Shown piece after piece: positions 33,891-42,743 of a stretch of 64,000 bases of DNA; positions within the stretch are counted from its first letter, which is position 1, and each line of letters begins with the position of its first letter. A model generated the notes under the pieces. The model saw only the letters and a program-made list of their open reading frames with translations. It did no database searches and was not told the origin of the DNA. The DNA lies in the NCBI GenBank assembly GCA_035266845.1, contig DATFMP010000103.1:1-64000 (forward strand), given 5' to 3'. The DNA is from DATFMP01 sp035266845. Lineage in GTDB: Bacteria; SAR324; JACQKK01. A program made the translations under genes and the position numbers.

Positions 33891-35567
33891 ATGTACGATC
33901 TTGTGATTCGCGGCGGCACAGTCGTGGACGGCACCGGCGCCCCGGCGCGCAAAGCCGACGTGGCCATCGGCGGCGGGCGCATCGCGGCGGTGGGCGAGGT
34001 GGCCGACCGTGGCCGGGAGGAGCTGGACGCCGCGGGACAAGTGGTGGCGCCGGGCTTTATCGACGTGCACACGCACTACGATGCCCAGTATACCTGGGAT
34101 CCCTACGCCACGTGCAGCATCTGGCACGGCGTGACGACCACCGTGATCGGCAACTGCGGCTTCGCCATCGCCCCCTGCCGTCCGGAGCACCGCGAGACCA
34201 CCCTGCGCACGCTCACCCGCGTGGAGGGCATGTCCCTCAAGGCCATGCAGGCGGGCATCAACTGGGGCTTCGAGACCTTCCCGCAATACCTGGATTACCT
34301 CGCCGACACGCGGCCCGCGCTGAACATCGCGGCGCTGCTGGGCCATTCGTCCCTGCGCACGTATGTGATGGGCCCCGACGCCCAGCAGCGCGAGGCCACG
34401 CCGGCGGAGGTGGCGGAGATGGCCCGCCTCACCCGCGAGGCCATGCAGGCCGGGGCCATCGGGCTGGGCTCCTCCACGGCCGAGGCGCACAACGGTGACG
34501 GCGGCCTGCCCGTGCCCAGCCGGCTGGCCAGCTTCGACGAGCTGCGCACGCTGGTGGCGGCCATGGGCGAGGGTGAGCGGGGCCTGTTCGAGATCACGGT
34601 GGGGCAGGCCACCGGCATGGAGGACCTGGCGGAACTGCACCGCGCCAGCGGCCGCCCCGTCATCTGGGCCGCCTTCTTCGTGCGCGAAGACAAGCCGGAG
34701 TATATGCGCGACCGCCTGGCCGCCACGGAGCGCTTCGCGCGCGACGGCGTGCCGGTCATCCCGCAGGTCTCCTGCCGTCCGCTCACCATGGACTTCACCC
34801 TTGCCAACCCCTATCCCTTCGAGGGGTTTCCCTGCTGGAAGGCCGTGGCGCGGCGCCCGGCCGAAGAGTGGCCGCAGGTCTATGCGGATGCGGCCTTCCG
34901 CGATGCCCTCCGCGACGACATCGCCCACCAGCGCTTCTCCGTGTTCCGGGGCCGCTGGGATCTGGTGCAGGTGCTGCAATCGCCCAGCCGGCCGGACCTG
35001 CAGGGCCAGACGGTCACGCAGCTTGCCGCCGCCACGGGGCAGGACGAGGTGGACGCGTTCTTCTCGCTGGGGCTGGCCGATGGCCTGCGCACGGAGTTCG
35101 TGGCCGGCCTGATGAACACGGACGCGGAGAAGGTGGGCGAGCTGATCTCGCACCCGGACACGCTGATCGCCCTCTCCGATGCCGGGGCGCACCTCTCCCT
35201 GCTCTGCGACGCGGGCTATTCCACGCACCTGCTGGGCCATTGGGTGCGGGAGCAGCACAGGCTTAGCCTGGAGGATGCCGTGCACCGCCTCACCGCCGTG
35301 CCGGCGCAGGTGTACCGCATCCCGCAGCGCGGGGTGCTGCAAGAGGGCTACTGGGCGGATGTGGTGGTGTTCGATCCCGACCGCGTGGCCGCGGAGCCGC
35401 CGGAGTGGGCCCACGACCTGCCCGGCGGCGAGCCGCGATTCGTCTCGCGCGCCCGCGGCGTCTCGCACAGCCTCGTCAACGGCGTGCCCGTGGTGGCCCA
35501 CGGCGAGGTGCTGGAGCGCCCCGCGGCGGAGCGGCCGGGCCAAGTGCTGCGCGAGTTCCTGACTTAG
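33891..35567 (+). CDS. N-acyl-D-amino-acid deacylase (D-aminoacylase), amidohydrolase family
   Basis: A 558-aa metal-dependent hydrolase that removes acyl groups from D-amino acids or related amides. The N-terminal beta domain (LVIRGGTVVDGTGAPARKADV) leads to the metal ligands in PGFIDVHTHYDAQ near residue 55. GNCGFAIAPCRPEHR near residue 88 is a D-aminoacylase mark. The later SDAGAHLSLLCDAGY near residue 430 supplies the catalytic Asp. GGAGG precedes the ATG. It follows the kinase by 101 bases and may belong to the same catabolic operon. Confidence 0.88.
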   Translation: MYDLVIRGGTVVDGTGAPARKADVAIGGGRIAAVGEVADRGREELDAAGQVVAPGFIDVHTHYDAQYTWDPYATCSIWHGVTTTVIGNCGFAIAPCRPEHRETTLRTLTRVEGMSLKAMQAGINWGFETFPQYLDYLADTRPALNIAALLGHSSLRTYVMGPDAQQREATPAEVAEMARLTREAMQAGAIGLGSSTAEAHNGDGGLPVPSRLASFDELRTLVAAMGEGERGLFEITVGQATGMEDLAELHRASGRPVIWAAFFVREDKPEYMRDRLAATERFARDGVPVIPQVSCRPLTMDFTLANPYPFEGFPCWKAVARRPAEEWPQVYADAAFRDALRDDIAHQRFSVFRGRWDLVQVLQSPSRPDLQGQTVTQLAAATGQDEVDAFFSLGLADGLRTEFVAGLMNTDAEKVGELISHPDTLIALSDAGAHLSLLCDAGYSTHLLGHWVREQHRLSLEDAVHRLTAVPAQVYRIPQRGVLQEGYWADVVVFDPDRVAAEPPEWAHDLPGGEPRFVSRARGVSHSLVNGVPVVAHGEVLERPAAERPGQVLREFLT

Positions 35568-35591
35568 GGAACCTGGGGCCGGCAGCAGGCG

Positions 35592-36872
35592 CTACGGTCC
35601 CCAATCCGTCGCGCCGGTGACTTCCTCGACCGGATTCAACCTATTGGTAGTCGTGCCGTCGCCTAGCTCGCCGGTCCCATTCTTGCCCCACGCCCACAGC
35701 GTGCCATCAGCCTTCAAGGCCATTGTGTAGCCACTTCCCCCGTGGATTGCGATCCAGTTCAGAGAAAATGTGTTCTCTTCAACGGGCGCGAAACTATTGG
35801 TGGTGGTGCCGTCACCGATTTCGCCGTTGGTGTTGCCACCCCAGTCCCACGCACTTCCATCAGACTTCAGCGCCGACGTCTGGTCTCTTGCCCCTGACAG
35901 GTCCACCCAGTCATTAGCGTTGGTAGCTTCACGGATGGGCACTGAAGAATTCGTCGTGGTTCCGTCGCCAAGCTGCCCCAAGGCGTTATACCCCCAAGCC
36001 CAAAGGCTTCCGTCCGACTTCAGTGCCACGGTGTGGGGATTGGGAGCGTATGCACCTGTACTCACCCGCACCCAGTTTGTAGCCAAACTGGCTTCCTGCG
36101 TGGGAACATTGCGTTGGGTCAATGTACCATCACCCAATTGCCCCACATTGTTGAGACCCCAAAGCCAAAGGCTCCCGTCCGACTTCAGCGCCGCGGAGTA
36201 TCTGTACCCGCAGCTAATCGCGACCCAGTCCGTAGCGCCGGTGGCCTCTTGCACCGGAACCGCCGACGTGGTTGTGGTGCCATCACCCAGCTGCCCATAT
36301 AGGTTCCACCCCCAACTCCAGATCGTGCCGTTGGCCTTCAGCGCCATGGTGTGGTAGCCCCCCGCGCTGACGGCAACCCAATCGTTGGCGCCGCTTGATT
36401 CCTGAACGGGTGAGGACGAAGACGTGGGTCCCACAAGGCCCAGCTCGCTGTGCGTGTTGGTGCCCCAGTTCCACACAGTCCCATCCGTCTTCAATGCTAC
36501 GGTGTGTCCCCAGTTGACGGCCATATCGCCTCCAGCGCTCACGGCCACCCAATCCGAGCTACCCGTAATTTCCTGCACCGGAACGGAGCTGGACGTCGTT
36601 GTGCCATCACCAAGCTGACCTTTTGAATTGAGACCCCAGGACCAAAGCGTATCGTCGGATTTTAGTGCAACTGAAACACCGACACCCGCGGAGAAACACT
36701 CCACGGGCTTGCACTGCACGACAGACGTGGACGCCCCCGGCACACGGATCGTGGCATTGCCCTGGCCGCAGGAGCCGACGAAGAGCGCGGTCGCCAGGGC
36801 GATGAGCACCGGCACCGGGCGGAGCAGCAACCTGATGGGGGTCTTGCACGGCACGAACGGCGGGACCTTCAT
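35592..36872 (-). CDS. RCC1-repeat (seven-bladed propeller) lipoprotein
   Basis: A 426-aa predicted lipoprotein. The signal ends in a lipobox, LFVGSC, near residue 35. The body is seven tandem units of about 50 residues, each with the pattern WVAVSxG...ALKxDGTxWxWGxNxxGQLGDGTTT. It ends with a truncated strand, ATDWGP, as expected for ring closure of a seven-bladed RCC1 beta-propeller. Codon use is clearly less GC-rich than in its neighbours, so recent acquisition is possible. It is probably cell-surface or periplasmic and may bind proteins or polysaccharide. GGGGAGG precedes the ATG at 36872. Confidence 0.85.
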   Translation of the reverse strand: MKVPPFVPCKTPIRLLLRPVPVLIALATALFVGSCGQGNATIRVPGASTSVVQCKPVECFSAGVGVSVALKSDDTLWSWGLNSKGQLGDGTTTSSSVPVQEITGSSDWVAVSAGGDMAVNWGHTVALKTDGTVWNWGTNTHSELGLVGPTSSSSPVQESSGANDWVAVSAGGYHTMALKANGTIWSWGWNLYGQLGDGTTTTSAVPVQEATGATDWVAISCGYRYSAALKSDGSLWLWGLNNVGQLGDGTLTQRNVPTQEASLATNWVRVSTGAYAPNPHTVALKSDGSLWAWGYNALGQLGDGTTTNSSVPIREATNANDWVDLSGARDQTSALKSDGSAWDWGGNTNGEIGDGTTTNSFAPVEENTFSLNWIAIHGGSGYTMALKADGTLWAWGKNGTGELGDGTTTNRLNPVEEVTGATDWGP

Positions 36873-36940
36873 TTCCACGCCTCCCCTTGTCGGAGGGGCC
36901 GCGGATTGAGCCTCCGCGGTCCACTGGTTATCCGCCAAGC

Positions 36941-36959
36941 GTTATGCCGGAACCATAAC
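36941..36959. promoter_or_regulatory. Inverted repeat between divergent genes
   Basis: GTTATG-N7-CATAAC lies 69 bases upstream of the RCC1 lipoprotein start in a 330-base divergent spacer. A second repeat, CCGCGG-N9-CCGCGG, is nearer the gene at about 36900-36919. They may be operators. The rest of the spacer shows no gene. Confidence 0.35.
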
Positions 36960-37202
36960 ACGAAACTCGACTGTCGCAAGAACCCGTTTTTCCGGCTTTT
37001 TCGCCAAGCGCGCGCCCCCAGGCCGCAATCGGCGGGAATCCGCGGCCATGGCTGCATTCCGGGCCGGGGGCGCAAGCGCTGGGAGTGCATCCGCTGCCTG
37101 CCGCGCGCGGCTTCTGGCACCCAACTTGCTCGCTTTCTGGAAGGATATCGGTGCTCGTGGCAGCGCCACGGCTGGGGGTCCATCGGCAAGGGAGGAGCGG
37201 GA

Positions 37203-37763
37203 ATGCGAAGACTTGTCCTGATCGCGCTGCTGGGCGTGGGCACGCTGCTGCTGTCGCCTGCCGCGCAGGCCCAGTCACGGTTGTTCGTGGCCACGCCCAT
37301 CGGCATGAAGTTCACCGGCGACATCTCCGGCTCGGCCGAGTCGGTGTCCGGCTATGCCCTGGGCTATGGCTTCAGCTTCCACCTGGGGCTGGGCGTGGAC
37401 CGCCTGCGGGCGCGCGCCAACGACCAGACCAATGGGCTGCGCACCGAGCTGACCTACAAGTTCACCGATGTGTTCGCGTTCTGGCGGGGCTACGGACTGG
37501 ATTGGCAGGTGGGCTACGGCAAGGGCCACGTGGAGGTGGCGCCGTTCAACGATACTTCCGGCAACAGCATCACGGTGGACCGGGCGGATGCCTCCCAGAA
37601 GTTCATCACCGTGGGCTATCCGCTGGGGCAGTCCTTCACGGTGCACCTGGGCTACCACCTGATTTCGGCGGACTCCCCCAACATCAACGTCAACGGCACT
37701 TCAGCCGGGCCATTCAATCTGGACGCCAAGGCTTACACGCTGGGCGCCCAGCTCGCCTTTTAG
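37203..37763 (+). CDS. Predicted small outer-membrane beta-barrel protein
   Basis: A 186-aa secreted protein. The signal peptide spans residues 1-23 (LVLIALLGVGTLLLSPAAQAQ). The rest shows alternating amphipathic strands with Gly and aromatic residues, such as YALGYGFSFHLGLGVD, LTYKFTDVFAFWRGYGLDWQVGYG and a C-terminal LDAKAYTLGAQLAF ending in Phe, the usual barrel-assembly signal. GGAGGAG precedes the ATG. The ligand and role are unknown. Confidence 0.72.
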   Translation: MRRLVLIALLGVGTLLLSPAAQAQSRLFVATPIGMKFTGDISGSAESVSGYALGYGFSFHLGLGVDRLRARANDQTNGLRTELTYKFTDVFAFWRGYGLDWQVGYGKGHVEVAPFNDTSGNSITVDRADASQKFITVGYPLGQSFTVHLGYHLISADSPNINVNGTSAGPFNLDAKAYTLGAQLAF

Positions 37764-37807
37764 CACCCGCCCTTCGCGGGGCCGGCCAGCCCGTGCCAGC
37801 CTGTCTG

Positions 37808-38569
37808 CTACGCCTCCAGACCGCGCAGGAAGTCGAAGTCCTTCTTCATGGCGTCGCCGATGCCCTTGCGGTCGGTGCCGAACAGGATGAAGTGGATGCC
37901 GCGCTCGATCCAGGGCTGGGCCATCTCGTAGGTAAAGAAGTGGATCACGAGGGGCACGCCCTTGGCCTGGCAGGTGGTGTGGATGTGCTCCACGGCCTCC
38001 AGGTAGCGCGGGTGGTGGTAGTCCGCCGGCACGCCGAGTTGGATGGAGAGGTCGTTGGGCCCGACGAAAGCGGCGTCCACCCCGGGCACGGAGAGCAGGT
38101 CGTCCAGCCGCTCCATGGCCGCCACGCTCTCGATGCCGATCACGAGGAAGTTGTTCTTGTTGCGCTGCTCCAGGTGCTTGCGCGTCTCCTCGCTGGGGTA
38201 TTCCCCGGTGGTCATGGCACGCTCCACGGCCTCGCCCTTCAGCGGCAGCAGCTTGCAGGCGCCCACCACCTCCTGCACCTGTTCCACGCGCTCCACGTAG
38301 GGGGCCAGGATGCCGTGCGCCCCGGCATCCAGCGCCATGGTGACGTAGTGCGAGGTGGGGATGGGCACGCGCACGATGGGCACGATGCCGTTGCTGCTCA
38401 GCTTGCGCATCCAGGCAGCCGTCTCCCCCCGCGAGTAGGGGGAGTGCTCGTTGTCCACGATCACGAAGTTGAGCCCCATCTCGCGCAGGCGGTGGTCGCC
38501 ATTGCCCACGCGAGTCTGCACGAACATGGTGCCGTAGACGCGTTCTCCGCCCTTCAGGGCGGCCTTCAT
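37808..38569 (-). CDS. HpcH/HpaI-type aldolase / citrate lyase family protein
   Basis: A 253-aa class II pyruvate aldolase-like TIM barrel. Motifs include NFVIVDNEHSPYSR near residue 34 (metal/substrate region), GIESVAAMERLDDLL near residue 150 with the metal-binding Glu, and PGVDAAFVGPNDLSIQLG near residue 168 with the Asp ligand. It may cleave 4-hydroxy-2-oxo acids to pyruvate and an aldehyde. The ATG at 38569 has GGAG 5 bases upstream. An ATG 15 bases earlier (38584) is possible but lacks a spaced ribosome site. Confidence 0.87.
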   Translation of the reverse strand: MKAALKGGERVYGTMFVQTRVGNGDHRLREMGLNFVIVDNEHSPYSRGETAAWMRKLSSNGIVPIVRVPIPTSHYVTMALDAGAHGILAPYVERVEQVQEVVGACKLLPLKGEAVERAMTTGEYPSEETRKHLEQRNKNNFLVIGIESVAAMERLDDLLSVPGVDAAFVGPNDLSIQLGVPADYHHPRYLEAVEHIHTTCQAKGVPLVIHFFTYEMAQPWIERGIHFILFGTDRKGIGDAMKKDFDFLRGLEA

Positions 38570-38685
38570 GGCCTCTCCGTTCATTCCTGCCCGAGGGTTT
38601 GCGGTTGATGCGATGGGTACGGCCAACGCCGGCAGGCGTGCCGCGCAGCGCCGATGGCCCGCGGCTTCCGTCCGCACGGGCCGCG

Positions 38686-38715
38686 TTGACAAGGCTTCCG
38701 GGGCGCCGCTATCCT
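38686..38715 (+). promoter_or_regulatory. Sigma-70 promoter of the argE-chaC pair
   Basis: TTGACA at 38686-38691 and TATCCT at 38710-38715 with an 18-base spacer, about 70 bases upstream of argE. The same 18-base spacing recurs in the riboswitch and tRNA-Ser promoters. Confidence 0.6.
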
Positions 38716-38786
38716 GATTGGCTGGCGCTTCTGGCCGCCCCCACCACACCACAACCTCCTGGCGAAGGCAAGGCAAGGGACCTCGT

Positions 38787-39944
38787 ATGGCACTGGACCT
38801 GATCGACCTGGAACGCGCGCTAATCGGCTTTGACACGACCAGCCGCAACGCGAACCTGAACCTGGTGGACTTCCTGGCTGAGCGGCTCAAGGCCCTGGGC
38901 CTGGCCGTGGAGGTGGACGGCGGCCACGACGAGGGCAAGGCCAACCTCTACGCCACGCTGGGCGCGCCGGACGTGGGTGGCCTGATGCTGGCCGGGCACA
39001 TGGATACCGTGCCGGTGGATGGCCAGGACTGGCAGACGGACCCCTTCACGCTCACGGAGCGCGACGGCCGGTTCTACGGCCGCGGCACGGCGGACATGAA
39101 GTCGTACATCGCCCAGGCCCTGGTGGCCGCCGAAGCCGTGAAGGCGCGCAAGCTCAAGCTGCCGCTGCACCTGGCGTTCACGTACGACGAGGAAGTCGGC
39201 TGTCACGGCGCCGCGCACCTGATGCGGCACCTGAAGGACATCGGCCGCGTGATGCCCACTGCCGCCGTGGTGGGCGAGCCCACCAACCTTGCCGTGTTCC
39301 GCATGCACAAGGGCTTCCACTCCGGCCGCGTGACCGTCAAGGGCGTGGAGGGCCACAGCAGCAAGCCCACCAAGGGCGCCAACGCCATCTACCAATCCGC
39401 GCAGGTCATCACCAAGCTGATGGAGGTGGCCGAGGAACGCCAGGGGCATCGCTCCATGGAGGAGTTCTTCGAGCTGCCCTATACGACGCTCAACGTGGGC
39501 ACCATCAGCGGCGGCACCGCACTGAACATCATCCCCAACCACGCGCAGGTGGGCTTCGAGTACCGCACCATGCCGGGCGAGGATCCGGAGTACGTGATCA
39601 ATCAGCTGCGCGGCTACGTGAAGGAGGTGCTGCTGCCCACCTTCCGCAAGCAGCAGCCGGAGGTGGACATCCAGGTGGAGCTGACCGGCAGCGGTCAGCC
39701 CATGATGACGCCCGCGGGCGCGGAGATCGAGACCATCGCACTGGAGCTGACCGGCGAACAGCGCTCTACTGCGGCGCCCTACTACACGGAGGGCGCCATC
39801 TACAACGAGGCGGGTGTTCCCACCGTCATCTGCGGTCCCGGCGATATCGACCAGGCACACCGCCCCAACGAGTTCGTCACCCGCGACCAGCTCGAAAAGG
39901 GCGTGGACTTCCTGGGCCGGCTCATCGAGCGGGTCTGCCTGTGA
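38787..39944 (+). CDS. argE: Acetylornithine deacetylase (M20 peptidase family)
   Basis: A 385-aa zinc amidohydrolase that converts N-acetylornithine to ornithine in arginine synthesis. Metal-binding motifs are MLAGHMDTVPVDG near residue 72, YGRGTADMKSY near residue 98 and FTYDEEVGCHGA near residue 132. GYVKEVL and GPGDIDQAHRPNEFV near the C-terminus carry the last ligand His and the PNEF motif typical of ArgE. The ATG at 38787 follows AAGGGA. Its TGA overlaps the GTG of the next gene. Relatives may act on other acyl-amino acids. Confidence 0.9.
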   Translation: MALDLIDLERALIGFDTTSRNANLNLVDFLAERLKALGLAVEVDGGHDEGKANLYATLGAPDVGGLMLAGHMDTVPVDGQDWQTDPFTLTERDGRFYGRGTADMKSYIAQALVAAEAVKARKLKLPLHLAFTYDEEVGCHGAAHLMRHLKDIGRVMPTAAVVGEPTNLAVFRMHKGFHSGRVTVKGVEGHSSKPTKGANAIYQSAQVITKLMEVAEERQGHRSMEEFFELPYTTLNVGTISGGTALNIIPNHAQVGFEYRTMPGEDPEYVINQLRGYVKEVLLPTFRKQQPEVDIQVELTGSGQPMMTPAGAEIETIALELTGEQRSTAAPYYTEGAIYNEAGVPTVICGPGDIDQAHRPNEFVTRDQLEKGVDFLGRLIERVCL

Positions 39945-40528
39945 CGCAGGTCGCGGCGCCGGACACAGCGCCGCCGCTGGCGGGGCTGACCTGGTTCTTC
40001 GGCTACGGGTCGCTGATCTGGCGCCCTGGCTTCTCCTATGCCGAGCGGCGCCCGGCGCTGCTCAGCGGCTATCACCGCGCCTTCTGCCGCTATTCGTTCC
40101 GCCATCGCGGCACGCCGGAGCACCCGGGGCTGGTGATCGGGCTGCGCGAGGGCGGCTCCTGCGTGGGCGTGGCCTACGGCGTTGCCGCCCCGGACGTACC
40201 CGCCGCGCTGGACTACCTGGACGAGCGCGAGGGCGCGGGCTATCTGCGCCGCGAGCAGCCCCTGCGGCTGGGCCTGGAGGGCGCGGGGCCCGAGGTGACG
40301 GCCTGGGTGTACATCCCCAATCCTGAGCACCCCTCCTACTTCGGCGAGCAGGACTTCGCCCGGCTTGTGGCCCTGGTGGCCGGTGGCCACGGCGAGAGCG
40401 GCACCGCGCTGGACTACCTGCGCGACCTGATCGCGCACCTGGCCGAAATGGGCATCACCGAACCGGAGCTGGCGCACGTGTTGGCCGCCGCGCAGCGTCA
40501 CGCCCGCAACGAACGCCTCGCGCTGTAG
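39941..40528 (+). CDS. Gamma-glutamylcyclotransferase, ChaC type
   Basis: A 195-aa protein expected to degrade glutathione to 5-oxoproline and Cys-Gly. The substrate loop FGYGSLIW lies near residue 20, and the catalytic Glu is in YLDEREGAGYLRRE near residue 91. VTAWVYIPNPEHPSYFGE follows in the usual place. The GTG start overlaps the argE stop (GTGA), so translation is coupled. Length is normal for ChaC. Confidence 0.88.
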   Translation: MTQVAAPDTAPPLAGLTWFFGYGSLIWRPGFSYAERRPALLSGYHRAFCRYSFRHRGTPEHPGLVIGLREGGSCVGVAYGVAAPDVPAALDYLDEREGAGYLRREQPLRLGLEGAGPEVTAWVYIPNPEHPSYFGEQDFARLVALVAGGHGESGTALDYLRDLIAHLAEMGITEPELAHVLAAAQRHARNERLAL

Positions 40529-40541
40529 CTGCGTCCAGCCG

Positions 40542-41681
40542 CTACGCCTTCAGATCCGAGGCGCGAAAGCTCACCGTGGCGTGCCAGAGCAGCCCGGCCA
40601 GCCAGATCAGAACTCCCAGCCGCACCATCGACGGCTGTGCCCAGAGTTGGCCCGCCAGCAGCACGGCCGTGCCCACCAGCCACAGCGCCTGTCGGCGCAT
40701 GGCGCCGTGCGCGCCCTCCTCGCGCTCCAGCAGCACCAGCAACTCCGGCACGGCCACGCCCAGGGCGAACAGCAGCACGCCCACCCGGGCCAGCCACAGC
40801 GGATCGCCCGGCAGCGCTCCCCGCGCGTAGCGCATCGCCGCATAGAACAGCAGCACGCCCGTGGCCAGCCGTCCCGCCAGCGGAACCAGCGCCACACCGC
40901 GCCAGCGGCCGCCGGGCGGCAGGCCCAGCCATACCAGCAGCGCGCCCAGCAGCGCCAGCCCGATGGTGAAGAACCGCGCCGGCGCCGAGCCGTCCAGCGT
41001 CAGGGCCACCAGCAACACGCCGCCCGCGCCCGTGGCTGTGGCCGCGTACCAACGCAGCAGGGCCAAGGGCGCAGCGGGTTGCTCCACCGCGGTGGCGTCC
41101 GCCAGGGCTCCCGGCAGCAGCAGCATTGGCAGCACGAACAGGAAGCCCGCCGCCAGCAGGTGCATGAGGATCATGTCCGGCGTGTACAGCCCCCAGCGCG
41201 GCGTGCGGGCCTCCATCACCAGCAGCGCGCCCAGGGACATGGCAACGAACAGGCCCAGCCCCGGCAGGTGCGTCACCAGCCAGCGCGGCGTGCCGCGCGG
41301 CCGGCGCCAGACCGCCACCGCGCCGTGGACGAGCAGCAGCACCAGGCCGGTGGGCACCAGGTAGTGGCCGCCCACCAGGGCCAGCCCCGTATCCAGCGTC
41401 AGGAAGCCCCACACCAGCAGCGCCACCCCCACGACGTGCAGCGCCGCCGCGGCCCAGAGCAGCGGCGGCCACGGCGCGCCGTCGCCGTACAGCCGGCGCC
41501 ATAGGCGGTTCAGCAGGGCATAGGCCCCGCTCACGATGGCGCCCAGCGTGACCAGGTGCATCGGGCCGGGCAGCAGGGGATGGCCCCAGCCGAAGATCAC
41601 CACGTTGGGCACGACCAGGGTCAGGGCCAGCGCCAGCGCGAGGGCCAGCAGGGCGGCGAGGTGCAGCAGGCGTTCGATCAT
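40542..41681 (-). CDS. Polytopic membrane protein with conserved-type histidines
   Basis: A 379-aa inner-membrane protein with roughly eleven hydrophobic helices. Histidines occur within helices in patterns like those of heme-copper oxidase or NnrS-type proteins: GHPLLPGPMHLVTLG near residue 33, ALHVVGVALLVWG near residue 80 and GGHYLVPTGLVLLLVHG near residue 104. Heme binding is therefore possible but unproven. It is convergent with chaC and divergent from the metallo-beta-lactamase gene. I cannot assign a family with confidence. Confidence 0.65.
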   Translation of the reverse strand: MIERLLHLAALLALALALALTLVVPNVVIFGWGHPLLPGPMHLVTLGAIVSGAYALLNRLWRRLYGDGAPWPPLLWAAAALHVVGVALLVWGFLTLDTGLALVGGHYLVPTGLVLLLVHGAVAVWRRPRGTPRWLVTHLPGLGLFVAMSLGALLVMEARTPRWGLYTPDMILMHLLAAGFLFVLPMLLLPGALADATAVEQPAAPLALLRWYAATATGAGGVLLVALTLDGSAPARFFTIGLALLGALLVWLGLPPGGRWRGVALVPLAGRLATGVLLFYAAMRYARGALPGDPLWLARVGVLLFALGVAVPELLVLLEREEGAHGAMRRQALWLVGTAVLLAGQLWAQPSMVRLGVLIWLAGLLWHATVSFRASDLKA

Positions 41682-41859
41682 GGGCGGCGTCCGTGGCAGC
41701 GGTGCGATGGACCCCGGCCACCCCGCGGACGCGGCGGCGCGTACGGACTGGCCGGGGTGCCGCGGACCTTAGCACGCGGCGCGGCCTATGATAGGCTGGG
41801 TGCGGGGCCGGCCGCAAACAGCCCGCCATCGACCCGTGACCCATCCCGCAGGGAAGACC

Positions 41860-42729
41860 ATGCCCGATGTACTGCAGGACGTCTCCCAGTTTCCGCCCCG
41901 GGCGCGTCTGACACCCAAGGTGCACCGCGTGCTGGGCATGAACCGCTCCAGCTTCACCGGCCCCGGCACGAACACCTATCTGGTGGGCATGGACGGGCCG
42001 GAGCCGCTCCTGATCGACACGGGCATCGGCCTGCCGGTCTGGGCCGAGCTACTGCAAGCGCAGCTCAGCGAGACGCAGGCCCCGCCGCTGGTGCGCTGCC
42101 TGATGACCCACGGGCATCCGGATCACGTGGGCGGCGTGGCGGACCTGCAGCGGCTCTTCCCCGCGCTGCCGTTCCACAAGCACCCCTGGCCGGAGCGGGA
42201 CGCGGCCGTGCCTGCGCCGATGGCGCCCATTGCGGATGGCGACGTGATCCGCGGGCCGGGCTACACCCTGCGGGCAATCTACACGCCGGGCCACGCGCCG
42301 GACCATATCTGCTTCTACCTGGAGGAGGAGCGCGCGCTGTTCACCGGCGACGTGATCCTGGGCGTGGGCACCACCGTGATCCCACGCGAGGGCGGCGATC
42401 TGGGCCTTTACCTGGACACCCTGCGGCGGCTGCAGACGCTGGACCTGGCGCGCATCTATCCAGGCCACGGGCCCGTGATCGAGGATCCGCAGGCGAAGAT
42501 CGCCTACTACCTGGAGCACCGCCTGGAGCGGGAGCGGCAGATCCTGGCCGAGCTGGCGGCGGGCCCGCGCGACGTAATGACCGTGGTGCGCTCGATCTAC
42601 CGCGACTATCCGGAGAACCTGCACGCCGCCGCGGCACAGAGCGTCACCTCGCACCTGGACAAGCTGGAGCGCGAGGGCCGGGTGGGCCGCGACGACGCCG
42701 ATCCGCCTCACTACGCGCTGATGGCCTGA
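41860..42729 (+). CDS. Metallo-beta-lactamase-fold hydrolase (LACTB2-like)
   Basis: A 289-aa hydrolase. The di-metal motif HGHPDHVGG is near residue 84. GHAPDHICFY near residue 145 and FTGDVILGVG near residue 160 give further ligands, and PGHGPVIED near residue 202 the last His. The C-terminal helical winged domain (RSIYRDYPENLHAAAAQSV) resembles LACTB2, an endoribonuclease-like subgroup. AGGGAAG precedes the ATG. It is 14 bases ahead of the peptidase gene and belongs to the same operon. Confidence 0.87.
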   Translation: MPDVLQDVSQFPPRARLTPKVHRVLGMNRSSFTGPGTNTYLVGMDGPEPLLIDTGIGLPVWAELLQAQLSETQAPPLVRCLMTHGHPDHVGGVADLQRLFPALPFHKHPWPERDAAVPAPMAPIADGDVIRGPGYTLRAIYTPGHAPDHICFYLEEERALFTGDVILGVGTTVIPREGGDLGLYLDTLRRLQTLDLARIYPGHGPVIEDPQAKIAYYLEHRLERERQILAELAAGPRDVMTVVRSIYRDYPENLHAAAAQSVTSHLDKLEREGRVGRDDADPPHYALMA

Positions 42730-42743
42730 GGCCGAAAGCCGCG

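Noticed and set aside
35592..36872. Regular repeats resembling a CRISPR or satellite array
   Set aside because: The periodic units of about 150 bases translate to RCC1 blades in one open frame; there are no short identical repeats with unique spacers. No CRISPR array was seen anywhere in the window.
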